Assembly (NCBI GenBank): GCA_039666455.1
Contig: JAVSLW010000016.1
Location: forward strand, 1 to 64,000
DNA length: 64,000 bases
Source: Methanobacterium sp.
GTDB lineage: Archaea > Methanobacteriota > Methanobacteria > Methanobacteriales > Methanobacteriaceae
Direction: 5' to 3'
A program made the position numbers and the translations under genes. The number at the start of each line of letters is the position of its first letter. The stretch's first letter is position 1. Below the pieces are notes generated by a model. That model saw nothing but the letters and a program-made list of their open reading frames with translations, had not been told where the DNA came from and did not search any database. This document shows, one piece after another, positions 47,721-56,364 of the stretch.

Positions 47721-48614
47721 TTAAATTAAGATTTTTTTATTGTTATGTTCTATTAATTCATTCCAGTTGTAATTTGCTCTTTTTTGTATATGCTCAATTT
47801 CAATGTCTGAAAGGTGTTTAAATCTCTTTTGAATATTTAAATAATCAGTTACAGGTATTTTTTTGTTTTTATAGTTCATCCTAAATTCTTTATCTTCAAT
47901 TTCATAAAGGGCCCATAATCCTGACTGAACAGCCAATTTTGCAACTTTTATTCCATATTTACCGTGAAATCCCCATCCAGTAGGGCATGGAACATGCACA
48001 TGGAGGTATTTGAATCCATCGAAGGATAATGCTTTTTCTACTTTTTTTAGAAAATCAAGTGGGTAACCTATTGATGCAGTAGCAATGTAGGGAGCTCCAT
48101 GTGCAGCCATAATAAATGGCATGTTCTTTTTTTCTTCTGGTTTTCCAATACTGTATTTTCCAGCAGGACTGGTGGTGGTTGATGCTCCATAAGGAGTGGT
48201 TCCACTTCTCTGTTTCCCTGTATTTGCATAAGCTTCATTATCTGTACATATATACAGGATGTTGTGTTCTCGCTCTGCTGCTCCTGATAGTGCTTGAAAA
48301 CCAATATCCGCAGTCCCCCCATCTCCAGCAAATGCTATGATATTTGTTTTTTTATTCTTTCTTTTCATGGCCTTTTCTATGCCGCTTGCAACTGCGGCGG
48401 CATTTTCAAATGCAACATGTATAAATGGCACCTGCCAGGCAGTTTCAGGATATATTGAGGTGATAACCTCCATACATCCGGTGGGCACGACAACAATCGT
48501 ATCTTTTCCACACATTTTTAAAGCCAACCTCAATGCAAGGAGCTCCGGGCATCCAGCACAGGCTCTTGCTCCCGGTGCTAAATATTCTTCTTCTGGAATA
48601 TCTGTAATTTTCAT
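47721..48614 (-). CDS. porB: Pyruvate synthase (ferredoxin) beta subunit
   Basis: The thiamine-pyrophosphate subunit (297 residues) of pyruvate:ferredoxin oxidoreductase, which fixes CO2 onto acetyl-CoA in methanogens. The TPP motif starts at AGDGGTADIGFQALSGAAER and ends with NEAYANTG; Cys residues for the Fe-S cluster are in ARACAGCPELLAL and the later VHVPCPTGW. Its start overlaps the porA stop by four bases. In Methanothermobacter, porE and porF follow this cluster; here the downstream gene is an unrelated secreted protein. Confidence 0.95.
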   Translation of the reverse strand: MKITDIPEEEYLAPGARACAGCPELLALRLALKMCGKDTIVVVPTGCMEVITSIYPETAWQVPFIHVAFENAAAVASGIEKAMKRKNKKTNIIAFAGDGGTADIGFQALSGAAEREHNILYICTDNEAYANTGKQRSGTTPYGASTTTSPAGKYSIGKPEEKKNMPFIMAAHGAPYIATASIGYPLDFLKKVEKALSFDGFKYLHVHVPCPTGWGFHGKYGIKVAKLAVQSGLWALYEIEDKEFRMNYKNKKIPVTDYLNIQKRFKHLSDIEIEHIQKRANYNWNELIEHNNKKILI

Positions 48615-49762
48615 AAATTAACACCTATCCATGTAATTTCTTTTGAATTACTATCTTCCAATAACTTAAATATAGCTCTAAAATCGTCATAAGTTACATC
48701 TCTACCGCCCAATCCAACAATAAAGTTTTTTACAGTGGGCTTATCCTCCAGATCATAAAGGCAGGATTTAACTTCGTGAGCCACAATACCTCCTGAACCA
48801 AAGCTTATATTTTTATCAATTACTCCTACTTTTTCAAATCCTGAAAGTATTTTTTTCAATTCTTCTTTTGGAAATGGTCTGAATACCTTTAATTTAATCA
48901 ACCCAACCTTTTTTCCCTTTTTTCTTAGTTCATCTACAATTAATCGTGCAGTGGTGGTTATTGCCCCTATCGTTAAAATAACAGTTTCTGCATCATCGGT
49001 TTGATATTCTTCAATTAAATCATATTTTCTTCCAGTAAGCTTTTCAAATTCTTTAAATGTTTTTTTTATAACTTCCATGGCGTTATCCATAGCCATTTCC
49101 TGCTGATATTTAAATTCCATGTAGACATCTGGAACTGCAACCGGTCCTAATGTGTAAGGATTTTCAGAGTCTAATACGTATTCTAAATCCAGTTCTGGGA
49201 GAAAACTTTCAACTGTTTCATTATTTAACGGATTTACAGCCTCAACAACATGGGACAATATAAATCCATCAAGGGATACCAGTGAAGGCAGTAATACATT
49301 TTTATTTTCACACACTTTATATGCCATTATTGTGGAATCATGAGCCTCCTGATTGCTCTCACAAAACATCTGAATTGCTCCACTGTCTCTTTGAGCCAGG
49401 GCATCAGTGTGGTCAGACCATATTGATATTGGGGCAGAATAAGACCTGTTTGTAATTGCTGTAACAATGGGCAACCTGAGGCCTGCAGCACAGGGTATGA
49501 GTTCATGAAACAGGGCTACACCAGGTCCGCAGGATGCTGTAAATGTCCTGACACCACAGGCACCAGCTCCAATTAGTGCACTTAATGCACTGTGTTCAGA
49601 TTCCACAGGAATATATTCACAATCCATCTTGCCGTCTGCGATAAATTTTGCTATTAGCTCCACAATTTCACTTTGTGGTGTAATTGGATAGCCAGCCACC
49701 ACATCAACACTTGAATTTTTTACCGCCGTTGCAACAGCCATGTGCCCAGTCATTCCCTGCAT
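48611..49762 (-). CDS. porA: Pyruvate synthase (ferredoxin) alpha subunit
   Basis: A 383-residue subunit that carries the pyrimidine-binding and transketolase-like domains. Characteristic parts are GYPITPQSEIVELIAKFIAD, YIPVESEHSALSALIGAGAC and FTASCGPGVALFHELIPCAA, and a C-terminal transketolase-like third domain (KVGLIKLKVFRPFPKEELKK). It forms the core with PorB. ATG 49762 is one base after the porD stop. The gene belongs to the minus-strand porCDAB operon. Confidence 0.96.
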   Translation of the reverse strand: MQGMTGHMAVATAVKNSSVDVVAGYPITPQSEIVELIAKFIADGKMDCEYIPVESEHSALSALIGAGACGVRTFTASCGPGVALFHELIPCAAGLRLPIVTAITNRSYSAPISIWSDHTDALAQRDSGAIQMFCESNQEAHDSTIMAYKVCENKNVLLPSLVSLDGFILSHVVEAVNPLNNETVESFLPELDLEYVLDSENPYTLGPVAVPDVYMEFKYQQEMAMDNAMEVIKKTFKEFEKLTGRKYDLIEEYQTDDAETVILTIGAITTTARLIVDELRKKGKKVGLIKLKVFRPFPKEELKKILSGFEKVGVIDKNISFGSGGIVAHEVKSCLYDLEDKPTVKNFIVGLGGRDVTYDDFRAIFKLLEDSNSKEITWIGVNL

Positions 49763-49763
49763 T

Positions 49764-50033
49764 TTAAATCTCCTCTATCATTTCTATAGCATCCATGGGA
49801 CATTCAACTTCACAGATCCCGCATCCTTTGCAAAAATCATAATCAATTGTTACATTATCCTTCTCAACAATCACTACTCCGTCTGGACAATAAAGCCAGC
49901 AGAGAAGGCATAAATCACAGTTTTCATGGTCAATAATTGGTTTATGTGTCCTCCAGCTTCCTGTTTTATTTTTCACACTGGTTCCTGGTGGAAGCACACC
50001 ACCTGCAATTATGTTTTCATAATTTATTGTCAT
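49764..50033 (-). CDS. porD: Pyruvate synthase (ferredoxin) delta subunit
   Basis: An 89-residue 2[4Fe-4S] ferredoxin-like subunit. The two cluster motifs are CDLCLLCWLYC (Cys39, 42, 45, 49) and CKGCGICEVEC (Cys68, 71, 74, 78), each followed by Pro as usual. It relays electrons from the TPP site to ferredoxin. ATG 50033 lies inside the end of porC (17-base overlap) and has AGGTGG upstream. Confidence 0.95.
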   Translation of the reverse strand: MTINYENIIAGGVLPPGTSVKNKTGSWRTHKPIIDHENCDLCLLCWLYCPDGVVIVEKDNVTIDYDFCKGCGICEVECPMDAIEMIEEI

Positions 50034-50580
50034 ATAACCACCTTTTCATTCCATCATATGCCTTTTTAACCACCAGTATATTTTTGTGGGCAAGTTTCTC
50101 TGGAAATCTCTCAGATATAACTGAAATAACAGAATCCAGTGAAACATTACCATATACTGCTAAAAATGCTCCAATCATAGCAGTATTTGTAATAGGAGCT
50201 CCCAGAGTTTCAATTGCAAGTTTGGTGGCGTTTATTGTTAGAGTATTTTGGCCCTCAAATTCAACAGGCTTTTTTGTATTTGCAATTACGGTCCCATTAT
50301 CCATTCCCTGAACCACATCCACAGAAGGGTCGTTTATGTCTGTGGGGTCTAAAACTATCACATATTGGGGATTATATATCTGTGTCCTTGTTTTAATTTC
50401 GTTATCACTTATTCTAACATAGGAAGTTACAGGAGCTCCCCTTTTTTCAGGACCAAAGACTGGAAAAGCCTGACAATACTTTCCTTCCTTTAAAGAAGAT
50501 AGTGCAAGAATTTCTGCGGCTGTAACCACTCCCTGACCTCCTCTACCATGAATTCTTATTTCATCCACTCTCTCACCCAT
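50017..50580 (-). CDS. porC: Pyruvate synthase (ferredoxin) gamma subunit
   Basis: A 187-residue subunit of the PorC/IorB fold: IRIHGRGGQGVVTAAEILAL at the N-terminus, then CQAFPVFGPEKRGAPVTSYV and NTAMIGAFLAVYGNVSLDSV. It is the first gene of the porCDAB operon. ATG 50580 is preceded by AATGGGTGAGAG, and may be five codons upstream of the true site at another GTG/ATG; the frame is clear. A palindromic operator candidate is located between its TATA box and start codon. Confidence 0.95.
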   Translation of the reverse strand: MGERVDEIRIHGRGGQGVVTAAEILALSSLKEGKYCQAFPVFGPEKRGAPVTSYVRISDNEIKTRTQIYNPQYVIVLDPTDINDPSVDVVQGMDNGTVIANTKKPVEFEGQNTLTINATKLAIETLGAPITNTAMIGAFLAVYGNVSLDSVISVISERFPEKLAHKNILVVKKAYDGMKRWLYDNKL

Positions 50581-50601
50581 TTATCATTATTAATTATTAT
50601 A

Positions 50602-50634
50602 GATGTGTATTGTCTACACATCATTATATATTTT
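50602..50634 (-). promoter_or_regulatory. por operon promoter with palindromic operator
   Basis: On the minus strand AAAATATATAAT (50623-50634) forms a TATA box. Directly downstream lies GATGTGTA-N5-TACACATC (50602-50622), a perfect eight-base inverted repeat that spans the expected transcription start. A repressor bound there would block pyruvate synthase expression. The remaining interval to 50891 has no gene. Confidence 0.6.
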
Positions 50635-50891
50635 GTGGTGGCGGGAATTTTCAGCCGATGGAACCCCAACTTTTTGGCCATAAATTACTTCCTCTTTTTG
50701 AATAAAATTTAAAAATTCAGCCTGAAATGATATAATTCCTATTTAAGTATTTGTTTAACTAACTTTAAGCCCATAAGTTGACAGCCCCAAAAAACCAGAA
50801 ATCTTTTTAAGGAAATAGTAGCTAAATACCATATTCATACAAATGATATACAAATGATAAAATATTTTAAAATCTAATTTAGAGGTAAATT

Positions 50892-52460
50892 ATGAAAGTT
50901 CTCATAGTAACTGGAAAGCTTGCAAGTAGCACAGTTGGGAAAGTATCAAAAAAATCAAAACAGGATGTCCATGTTCATACAATAGATATTCCAATTGCAG
51001 CATTTTTAACCCCTAAAAGAATAGTTGAAGAGATTAGATACCTTAAAGATCCAGATATAACCTCGTTTGACATGATTATAACACCGGGTCTTATTCGTAA
51101 AGATGTAAATGAAATAGAAATTGAAACAGGAATTTCCACATATAAGGGTTCAACAAGCGCTGCAGACCTGGATATAGTACTGGATATGGCCGATAAATTA
51201 GAACTTTCATCGAAAAAACCTGCTGATAAGTTAATTGAAGAGGAACTTCAAAAAAGAGCGCTTAAGTTTATTGAAGACTTTGAAGAAGACGAAAAGACTG
51301 TTAAAAAACTTCTAAAAAAGCCTGAAAACATTCTGGTGGGTAATCTTCCAGTGGGAGAGGACTTTCCAATGAGAGTACTTGCTGAAATTGCAAATGCACC
51401 GCTTTTAAGTAAGGAAGAATTAATTAAACGTGCCAGATATTTTGCTGAAAATGGTGCACAGATGATAGATATTGGAATGATTGCAGGAGAGACCAGAGCC
51501 GATAAAATACCAGAAATGGTTAAAACATTAAAAGAAAAGGTGAACAACATTCCTGTAAGTATAGATACCTTAAATCCCGTTGAAATCAAGGTAGCGGTTG
51601 AATCAGGAGTTGACATGGTTTTAAGTCTTGATCTTGGAAATTATGAGGAAGTTCTGCCCCTAATTAAAGAGAAAAATATCCCTGCAGTTATTATTCCAAC
51701 TAACTTCAGCAAAAACTGGACTCCTGACACAGTCAAAGAACGTGTAAATGCTCTTGAAGAACTGATGAAAAAATGCAGCGGAATTGATGTGATTGCAGAC
51801 CCTGTACTTGATCCTGTAAACAGTAAGAGCATTGTAGAATCAATAATAGCTTGTCATGAATTTAAAAAACGTAACAAAGCCCCCCTGTTTTTTGGAGTGG
51901 GAAATGTAACTGAACTAATGGACACAGATTCAGTGGGAGCCAATGCACTGCTTTCTGGAATAGCAATGGAACTTGGTGCATGCATACTTTTTTCGCCTGA
52001 AGAAAGCGGTAAAACAGTTGGAAGCATCCATGAACTTGCAGTTTCATCAAAAATGATGTTTCTTGCAAAAAACAGAGGCTCCATACCTAAGGACCTTGGT
52101 ATTAACCTGATAATCTTAAAAGACAAGCGCAAAGGCGAACCTATAACTGAGGAAATAGATGCACCTCTTTTAGAAGGTGTAGAAGACTATAGATTCATCC
52201 AGGACCCTCAGGGAAGCTTTAAGATAATGACTGAAAAAGGTTTTATTAGGGCAGTTCACTATACTCGCATGAAACCTGACCTAATAATTAAAGGAAAAAC
52301 TGCAAAGAGCGTTTACGATGAAATAATTAAAAATGGTCTTGTATCCAGGCTTGAACATGCAACATATCTCGGTGCTGAACTGCAAAAGGCAGAAATAGCA
52401 GCAATACTTAATAAAAATTATATTCAGGATTTTCCGTTATTCCAGAGACTTAAATATTAA
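50892..52460 (+). CDS. Dihydropteroate-synthase-like protein (TIGR00284)
   Basis: A 522-residue protein confined mostly to methanogens. A unique N-terminal domain (1-150, MKVLIVTGKLASSTVGKVSK) precedes a TIM-barrel DHPS-like domain: KRARYFAENGAQMIDIGMIA, IPVSIDTLNPVEIKVAVESG, VDMVLSLDLGNYEEVLPLI and VIADPVLDPVNSKSIVESI. The C-terminal part from about 390 is family-specific. Its role is likely in methanopterin or a related pterin pathway, but the reaction is not established. ATG 50892 follows AGAGGTAAA. Its last codons are the start of a tandem repeat. Confidence 0.88.
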   Translation: MKVLIVTGKLASSTVGKVSKKSKQDVHVHTIDIPIAAFLTPKRIVEEIRYLKDPDITSFDMIITPGLIRKDVNEIEIETGISTYKGSTSAADLDIVLDMADKLELSSKKPADKLIEEELQKRALKFIEDFEEDEKTVKKLLKKPENILVGNLPVGEDFPMRVLAEIANAPLLSKEELIKRARYFAENGAQMIDIGMIAGETRADKIPEMVKTLKEKVNNIPVSIDTLNPVEIKVAVESGVDMVLSLDLGNYEEVLPLIKEKNIPAVIIPTNFSKNWTPDTVKERVNALEELMKKCSGIDVIADPVLDPVNSKSIVESIIACHEFKKRNKAPLFFGVGNVTELMDTDSVGANALLSGIAMELGACILFSPEESGKTVGSIHELAVSSKMMFLAKNRGSIPKDLGINLIILKDKRKGEPITEEIDAPLLEGVEDYRFIQDPQGSFKIMTEKGFIRAVHYTRMKPDLIIKGKTAKSVYDEIIKNGLVSRLEHATYLGAELQKAEIAAILNKNYIQDFPLFQRLKY

Positions 52461-52740
52461 ATTACAAGTATCAATCATTTTGATGAAACTTTTTCTAAAA
52501 GTTTCAATAGGTCGATTAAAATTTGGATGAACCCTTTTTTAAAGGGTTCTTTCAAAGACTTAAATATTAAATTACAAGTATCAATCATTTTGATGAAACT
52601 TTTTCTAAAAGTTTCAATAGGTCGATTAAAATTTGGATGAACCCTTTTTTAAAGGGTTCTTTCAAAGACTTAAATATTAAATTACAAGTATCAATCATTT
52701 TGATGAAACTTTTTGGATGAACCCTTTTTTAAAGGGTTCA
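52447..52740 (+). repeat. Threefold tandem repeat carrying paired terminator hairpins
   Basis: A unit of about 110 bases, beginning AGACTTAAATATTAAATTAC, occurs at 52447, 52556 and 52666. Its first 14 bases are the last codons and stop of the preceding gene. Each of the first two units has the hairpin GAAACTTTTT/AAAAGTTTC and the hairpin GAACCCTTTTTTAAAGGGTTC, both followed by T-rich sequence; the third lacks about 32 internal bases including the first hairpin's right arm. It forms a serial terminator upstream of ncsA. Confidence 0.9.
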
Positions 52741-52756
52741 ATTGAAGGTATTGATC

Positions 52757-53677
52757 ATGAAACAATGTACAAAATGTGGCAGTGAAAATGTTATTATAAG
52801 GAGGAAAGCGTCTGGACAGATGCTTTGCAGGGAATGTTTCATTGAATCCACTACCCGGAAAGTTCTAAGGACCATTAGAAAAAATAAGCTAATAGAAAAA
52901 GGAGATAAAGTAGCAGTTGCATTATCTGGTGGAAAAGACAGTGTAATGGTTCTGGATATTCTTAATTCTCTTTACAGACGTAATATAATTGATTTATTTG
53001 CAATAACTATTGATGAAGGAATAGGAGGGTATAGAAAACATGGGGTAGATATTGCAATTAAAAATACAAAAGAATTAGGCATATATCATAGAATTGAATC
53101 ATTTAAAGATTATTTTGGCAAAAATCTTGACGATATAATGGCAGACAGGCGTCGGGAACATGGGGCATGCACTTACTGTGGTGTTTTTAGAAGATGGATT
53201 ATAAATAGAATAGCAAGAGAGGAAGGAGCCACAAAAATTGCCACAGGCCACAACCTTGACGATGAAACCCAGGCAATATTAATGAACTATCTGGAGGGAA
53301 ATATAGATAATTTAATGCGTATTGGAGCTAAAACAGAACCTATGAGTGATAAATTCACAGTCAAAATTAAACCTCTGCGCGAGATTCCTGAAAAAGAAAT
53401 AGGGTTATATGTAATTGCCAGGGAGCTTGATGTTCATTTTGATGAGTGTCCTTACTCAAAAGAATCTTTTAGAGGAGAAATAGGACGTTTTATAAAAGAA
53501 TTATCGGTTAATCGGCCTACAATAATGTATTCAACCCTTAAAGGTTTTGATAAAATACAGCCTGTTATTCGAAAAGAATTTAGAGAAAATGCGAACATGG
53601 GTGAATGCATCAACTGCGGTGAACCATCTTCTCATGAACTTTGCAGAGCCTGTTTGTTTTTGAAAAAATTAGAATAG
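52757..53677 (+). CDS. ncsA: tRNA 2-thiouridine synthetase NcsA/TtuA
   Basis: A 306-residue adenylating tRNA thiolase. It has an N-terminal zinc finger (CTKCGSEN, CREC), the PP-loop ALSGGKDSVMVLDIL, a catalytic/Fe-S Cys pair CTYCGVFRRW and ATGHNLDDETQAILMNYLEG, and a C-terminal zinc ribbon (ECINCGEPSSHELCRAC). It activates tRNA uridine for sulfur insertion. ATG 52757 follows GAAGGT; a TTG at 52742 is the alternative. The next gene encodes a ubiquitin-like protein that ends in GG, which is the expected sulfur carrier. Confidence 0.93.
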   Translation: MKQCTKCGSENVIIRRKASGQMLCRECFIESTTRKVLRTIRKNKLIEKGDKVAVALSGGKDSVMVLDILNSLYRRNIIDLFAITIDEGIGGYRKHGVDIAIKNTKELGIYHRIESFKDYFGKNLDDIMADRRREHGACTYCGVFRRWIINRIAREEGATKIATGHNLDDETQAILMNYLEGNIDNLMRIGAKTEPMSDKFTVKIKPLREIPEKEIGLYVIARELDVHFDECPYSKESFRGEIGRFIKELSVNRPTIMYSTLKGFDKIQPVIRKEFRENANMGECINCGEPSSHELCRACLFLKKLE

Positions 53678-53684
53678 TGATTAA

Positions 53685-53885
53685 ATGGAAGTTACAGTTA
53701 TATATGGAAAAATAAAAGAAAAAAAAGAGATTCAAGAGAATTCAACAATTAAAGAAGTACTGAATTTAATGGATATATCCTCAGAAACTGTTGTAGTTAA
53801 GCGGAACAATGAAATCGTCATGGATGAAGAACATCTAAAAAATGAAGACGTGATTGAAGTTATTCGTGTCATATATGGAGGTTGA
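53685..53885 (+). CDS. Ubiquitin-like sulfur carrier protein
   Basis: A 66-residue beta-grasp protein ending in VIRVIYGG, the exposed C-terminal Gly-Gly needed for thiocarboxylation. The N-terminal MEVTVIYGKIKEKKEIQENS and STIKEVLNLMDI segments match the TtuB/MoaD/ThiS fold. It is the gene directly after NcsA (7 bases), in agreement with a role in tRNA 2-thiolation; a second role as a protein modifier is possible, as for archaeal SAMPs. Confidence 0.88.
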   Translation: MEVTVIYGKIKEKKEIQENSTIKEVLNLMDISSETVVVKRNNEIVMDEEHLKNEDVIEVIRVIYGG

Positions 53886-53970
53886 AATCATATTTTCTAT
53901 TCAGTAAATTTTATAGATCATTAAAACTAAATATATATATTTATAATTCAGGCCATCTGGATGTGGATAA

Positions 53971-54981
53971 GTGGGTATAATTAAAGACATTGTAGCAAAT
54001 TATTTTACAGTTCAAAGCATCTATACTGGTGAGAAAGAATTTTATTTCATAGTTTGTGATTACAATCGAAATAATTTTCTCCAGTTAATTGAAGATCTGG
54101 ATAAAATTGGATATTTACCGTTTATTGAGGAATATGATAGTAATTATAGAATAAACATTGTTAAAAAGCCAGAACATGGTAAATCACGGGTTCATATAAA
54201 TGTTATCCTGTTTTTGGCCACTTTTATATCCACGGTTTTTGCATGGCCATTTTTCGGTGGAGGAAGTTTGATTGAAGGAATAGAGTTTTCATTGGCTATT
54301 CTGGCAATAATTGGAACTCATGAAACTGCCCACTATTTTGCTGCAAAAAAACATGGTATAAAAGCCACATTACCCTATTTTATACCTGCACCTACACTGA
54401 TCGGTACTTTTGGTGCTGTTATAAATGTAAAGTCTGCAATACCTCATAAAAATGCTCTTTTTGACCTTGGAGCAAGCGGCCCAGTTGCAGGGATAATAGT
54501 TACCATCCCTGTTCTTGTAACTGGTCTTTATTTTTCTGATATAATTCCAATACAGACTGGATCGAGTATTATATTCTATCCTTCACTTCTTATGGGTATT
54601 ATAGAATATTTTATTGGCTCAGGGGCACCTGCAGGATATTATATCCAGTTAAACCCATTAATACTGGCGGCCTGGGTTGGAATAATCGTTACTATGATTA
54701 ATCTAATGCCTGTTGCATTTTTAGACGGTGGCCACATTTCCAGGTCCTTATTCAATGGAAAAATACATCAAATAATTTCAGTTATAGGGATTGGAGTTAC
54801 TATTTTCCTTGGATGGATCCCGATGGCAATTTTAATGGCCATAATCATGTTCATGTCCAGAAAACATCCGGGAGCACTGGACAATGTTTCAAAAATCAGT
54901 AAAAACAGGAAAATAATAGCTGTACTTGTAGTTATTATATTTATACTCTGTCTATCTCCTGCGCCGTTTATTGCTGTATAA
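53971..54981 (+). CDS. Site-2 protease-family (M50) membrane metalloprotease
   Basis: A 336-residue integral membrane protein with about seven helices. The zinc-binding HExxH is HETAH at residues 117-121 (IGTHETAHYFAAKKHGIKAT), and the third ligand is in NLMPVAFLDGGHISRS (about 247-262). The N-terminal 70 residues form a small cytoplasmic domain. Members cut transmembrane regulatory proteins. It starts at GTG 53971 with GGATGTGGAT upstream; no ATG is nearer. Confidence 0.9.
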   Translation: MGIIKDIVANYFTVQSIYTGEKEFYFIVCDYNRNNFLQLIEDLDKIGYLPFIEEYDSNYRINIVKKPEHGKSRVHINVILFLATFISTVFAWPFFGGGSLIEGIEFSLAILAIIGTHETAHYFAAKKHGIKATLPYFIPAPTLIGTFGAVINVKSAIPHKNALFDLGASGPVAGIIVTIPVLVTGLYFSDIIPIQTGSSIIFYPSLLMGIIEYFIGSGAPAGYYIQLNPLILAAWVGIIVTMINLMPVAFLDGGHISRSLFNGKIHQIISVIGIGVTIFLGWIPMAILMAIIMFMSRKHPGALDNVSKISKNRKIIAVLVVIIFILCLSPAPFIAV

Positions 54982-55010
54982 TAATTAATAAGTTAAAAGA
55001 GATGTTTTAT

Positions 55011-55871
55011 ATGAAAGTTTATTACGAATGCGCACCCTGTTTTTTAAGACAGGCCAAAGAAGCGCTTGATCTTGCAACCTGCGATGAATCAGTCAAAATG
55101 GAAGTTATGGAAGAACTTATAAAGGTTATTTACAGGGATTTTGGTCCTGAAGCTGTTTCAAATGAGATTGGAACAAAAATACACCGAATTATAAAGGATA
55201 AGACTGGAAATAATGATCCATATCTTTTAGAAAAACAAAAAGGAAATGAAATAGCTTTGAAATTCCTTCCAAAAATTAAAGAAATACTTAAAAAGAAGAA
55301 TGGGCTTGAAACATATATAAAAGCTGCTATTTGCGGTAATATCATTGATTTTGGAGCGCTTGGGGTTGATTTTGATATTGAAAATGGAATTATAGAAAAT
55401 ATAGAAAAAGAAATTGCATTAAATCAGGTTCCAGATCTTGAAAATGAACTTAAATCCTCTAAAAATGTTCTTTACCTTGCAGATAACAACGGCGAAATTG
55501 TTTTTGATAAATTACTCATAGAAAAGCTTAAAGAAGTAGATTTAAATGTCAAAGTTGCATTAAAAGAAAAACCAATACTCAATGATGCATGCATTGAAGA
55601 CGCCGTTCAAATTGGGCTTGATGAAGTTGCAGAGCTTGTTTCAACTGGAACTGACTCCATTGGAATAATTTATGATGATGTGTCTGAAGAATTTAAGAAA
55701 ATTTTTGATGATGCAGACATGATTATAGCAAAGGGTCTTGGAAACTATGAAGGCTTAACTTCAATGCAATTAGAAGATAAACCTGTTTTTTGTCTACTTA
55801 ATGTGAAATGCTCTCCAATTGCAAAGGATATTGGTGTAAATCTTGGGGATAACGTTGTTTTAAAACTCTAA
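55011..55871 (+). CDS. DUF89/ARMT1-like metal-dependent phosphatase
   Basis: A 286-residue protein of the damage-control phosphatase family (AF1104-like). The N-terminal VYYECAPCFLRQAKEALDLA contains the two Cys of the class, and metal/phosphate sites are AAICGNIIDFGA, LADNNGEIVFDKLLIEKL and AKGLGNYEGLTSMQ. Eukaryotic members hydrolyse sugar phosphates or phosphopantetheine forms. ATG 55011 was chosen because homologues begin MKVYYEC; the frame extends to 55002. Confidence 0.88.
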   Translation: MKVYYECAPCFLRQAKEALDLATCDESVKMEVMEELIKVIYRDFGPEAVSNEIGTKIHRIIKDKTGNNDPYLLEKQKGNEIALKFLPKIKEILKKKNGLETYIKAAICGNIIDFGALGVDFDIENGIIENIEKEIALNQVPDLENELKSSKNVLYLADNNGEIVFDKLLIEKLKEVDLNVKVALKEKPILNDACIEDAVQIGLDEVAELVSTGTDSIGIIYDDVSEEFKKIFDDADMIIAKGLGNYEGLTSMQLEDKPVFCLLNVKCSPIAKDIGVNLGDNVVLKL

Positions 55872-55920
55872 TCCTTTGGTTAACGTAAATTTTATATCCA
55901 TATCCATAAATAATATAACC

Positions 55921-56346
55921 ATGCAAAAATCAGCAGTCATCATTGGAATTATTATCATTCTGGCAATAGCTGCCTATGTAGCTTCAGCCCCCAAAAGTCA
56001 AAAAAATGTGGAAATACAAAATTCCAGCGTAAAATGGTACACAGATTTAAACTCAGCTTTTGAAGACTCTAAAAAAACTGATAAAACAGTCTTTGTGTAT
56101 TTTTATACAGCATGGTGCAGTGCGTGCAGAGTATTTGATGAAAACACCCTTTCTGATCCGGAAGTTCAGGATAAATTGAGTAAAAATTACATTTCTGTAA
56201 AAATAGACCTGGACAAAAATCCCCAGCTTGCATCAGACTATAAAATTTACAGTATTCCTACACTGGTATTTTTAAATCAGGAAGGTAGTGAAATTAAACG
56301 GTATGAAGGCTACATTGATTCAAAAGGCCTTTTGAATCAATTGTAG
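55921..56346 (+). CDS. Membrane-anchored thioredoxin-like protein
   Basis: A 141-residue protein: N-terminal membrane helix (SAVIIGIIIILAIAAYVAS, about 4-22) and an external thioredoxin fold with active site WCSAC (TAWCSACRVFDENT) and cis-Pro in YSIPTLVFLNQEG. It should reduce or form disulfides outside the membrane. ATG 55921 lies in a TATA-rich context (AATATAACC) and may be leaderless; the open frame extends to 55876 without a ribosome site. The next gene encodes a CcdA-like electron carrier, its likely reductase. Confidence 0.88.
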   Translation: MQKSAVIIGIIIILAIAAYVASAPKSQKNVEIQNSSVKWYTDLNSAFEDSKKTDKTVFVYFYTAWCSACRVFDENTLSDPEVQDKLSKNYISVKIDLDKNPQLASDYKIYSIPTLVFLNQEGSEIKRYEGYIDSKGLLNQL

Positions 56347-56364
56347 TACATTCGGGAGATAGAA

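Noticed and set aside
52447..52740. CRISPR-like array
   Set aside because: The three units are contiguous, with no unique spacers between them, and include the end of a gene; this is a tandem duplication.
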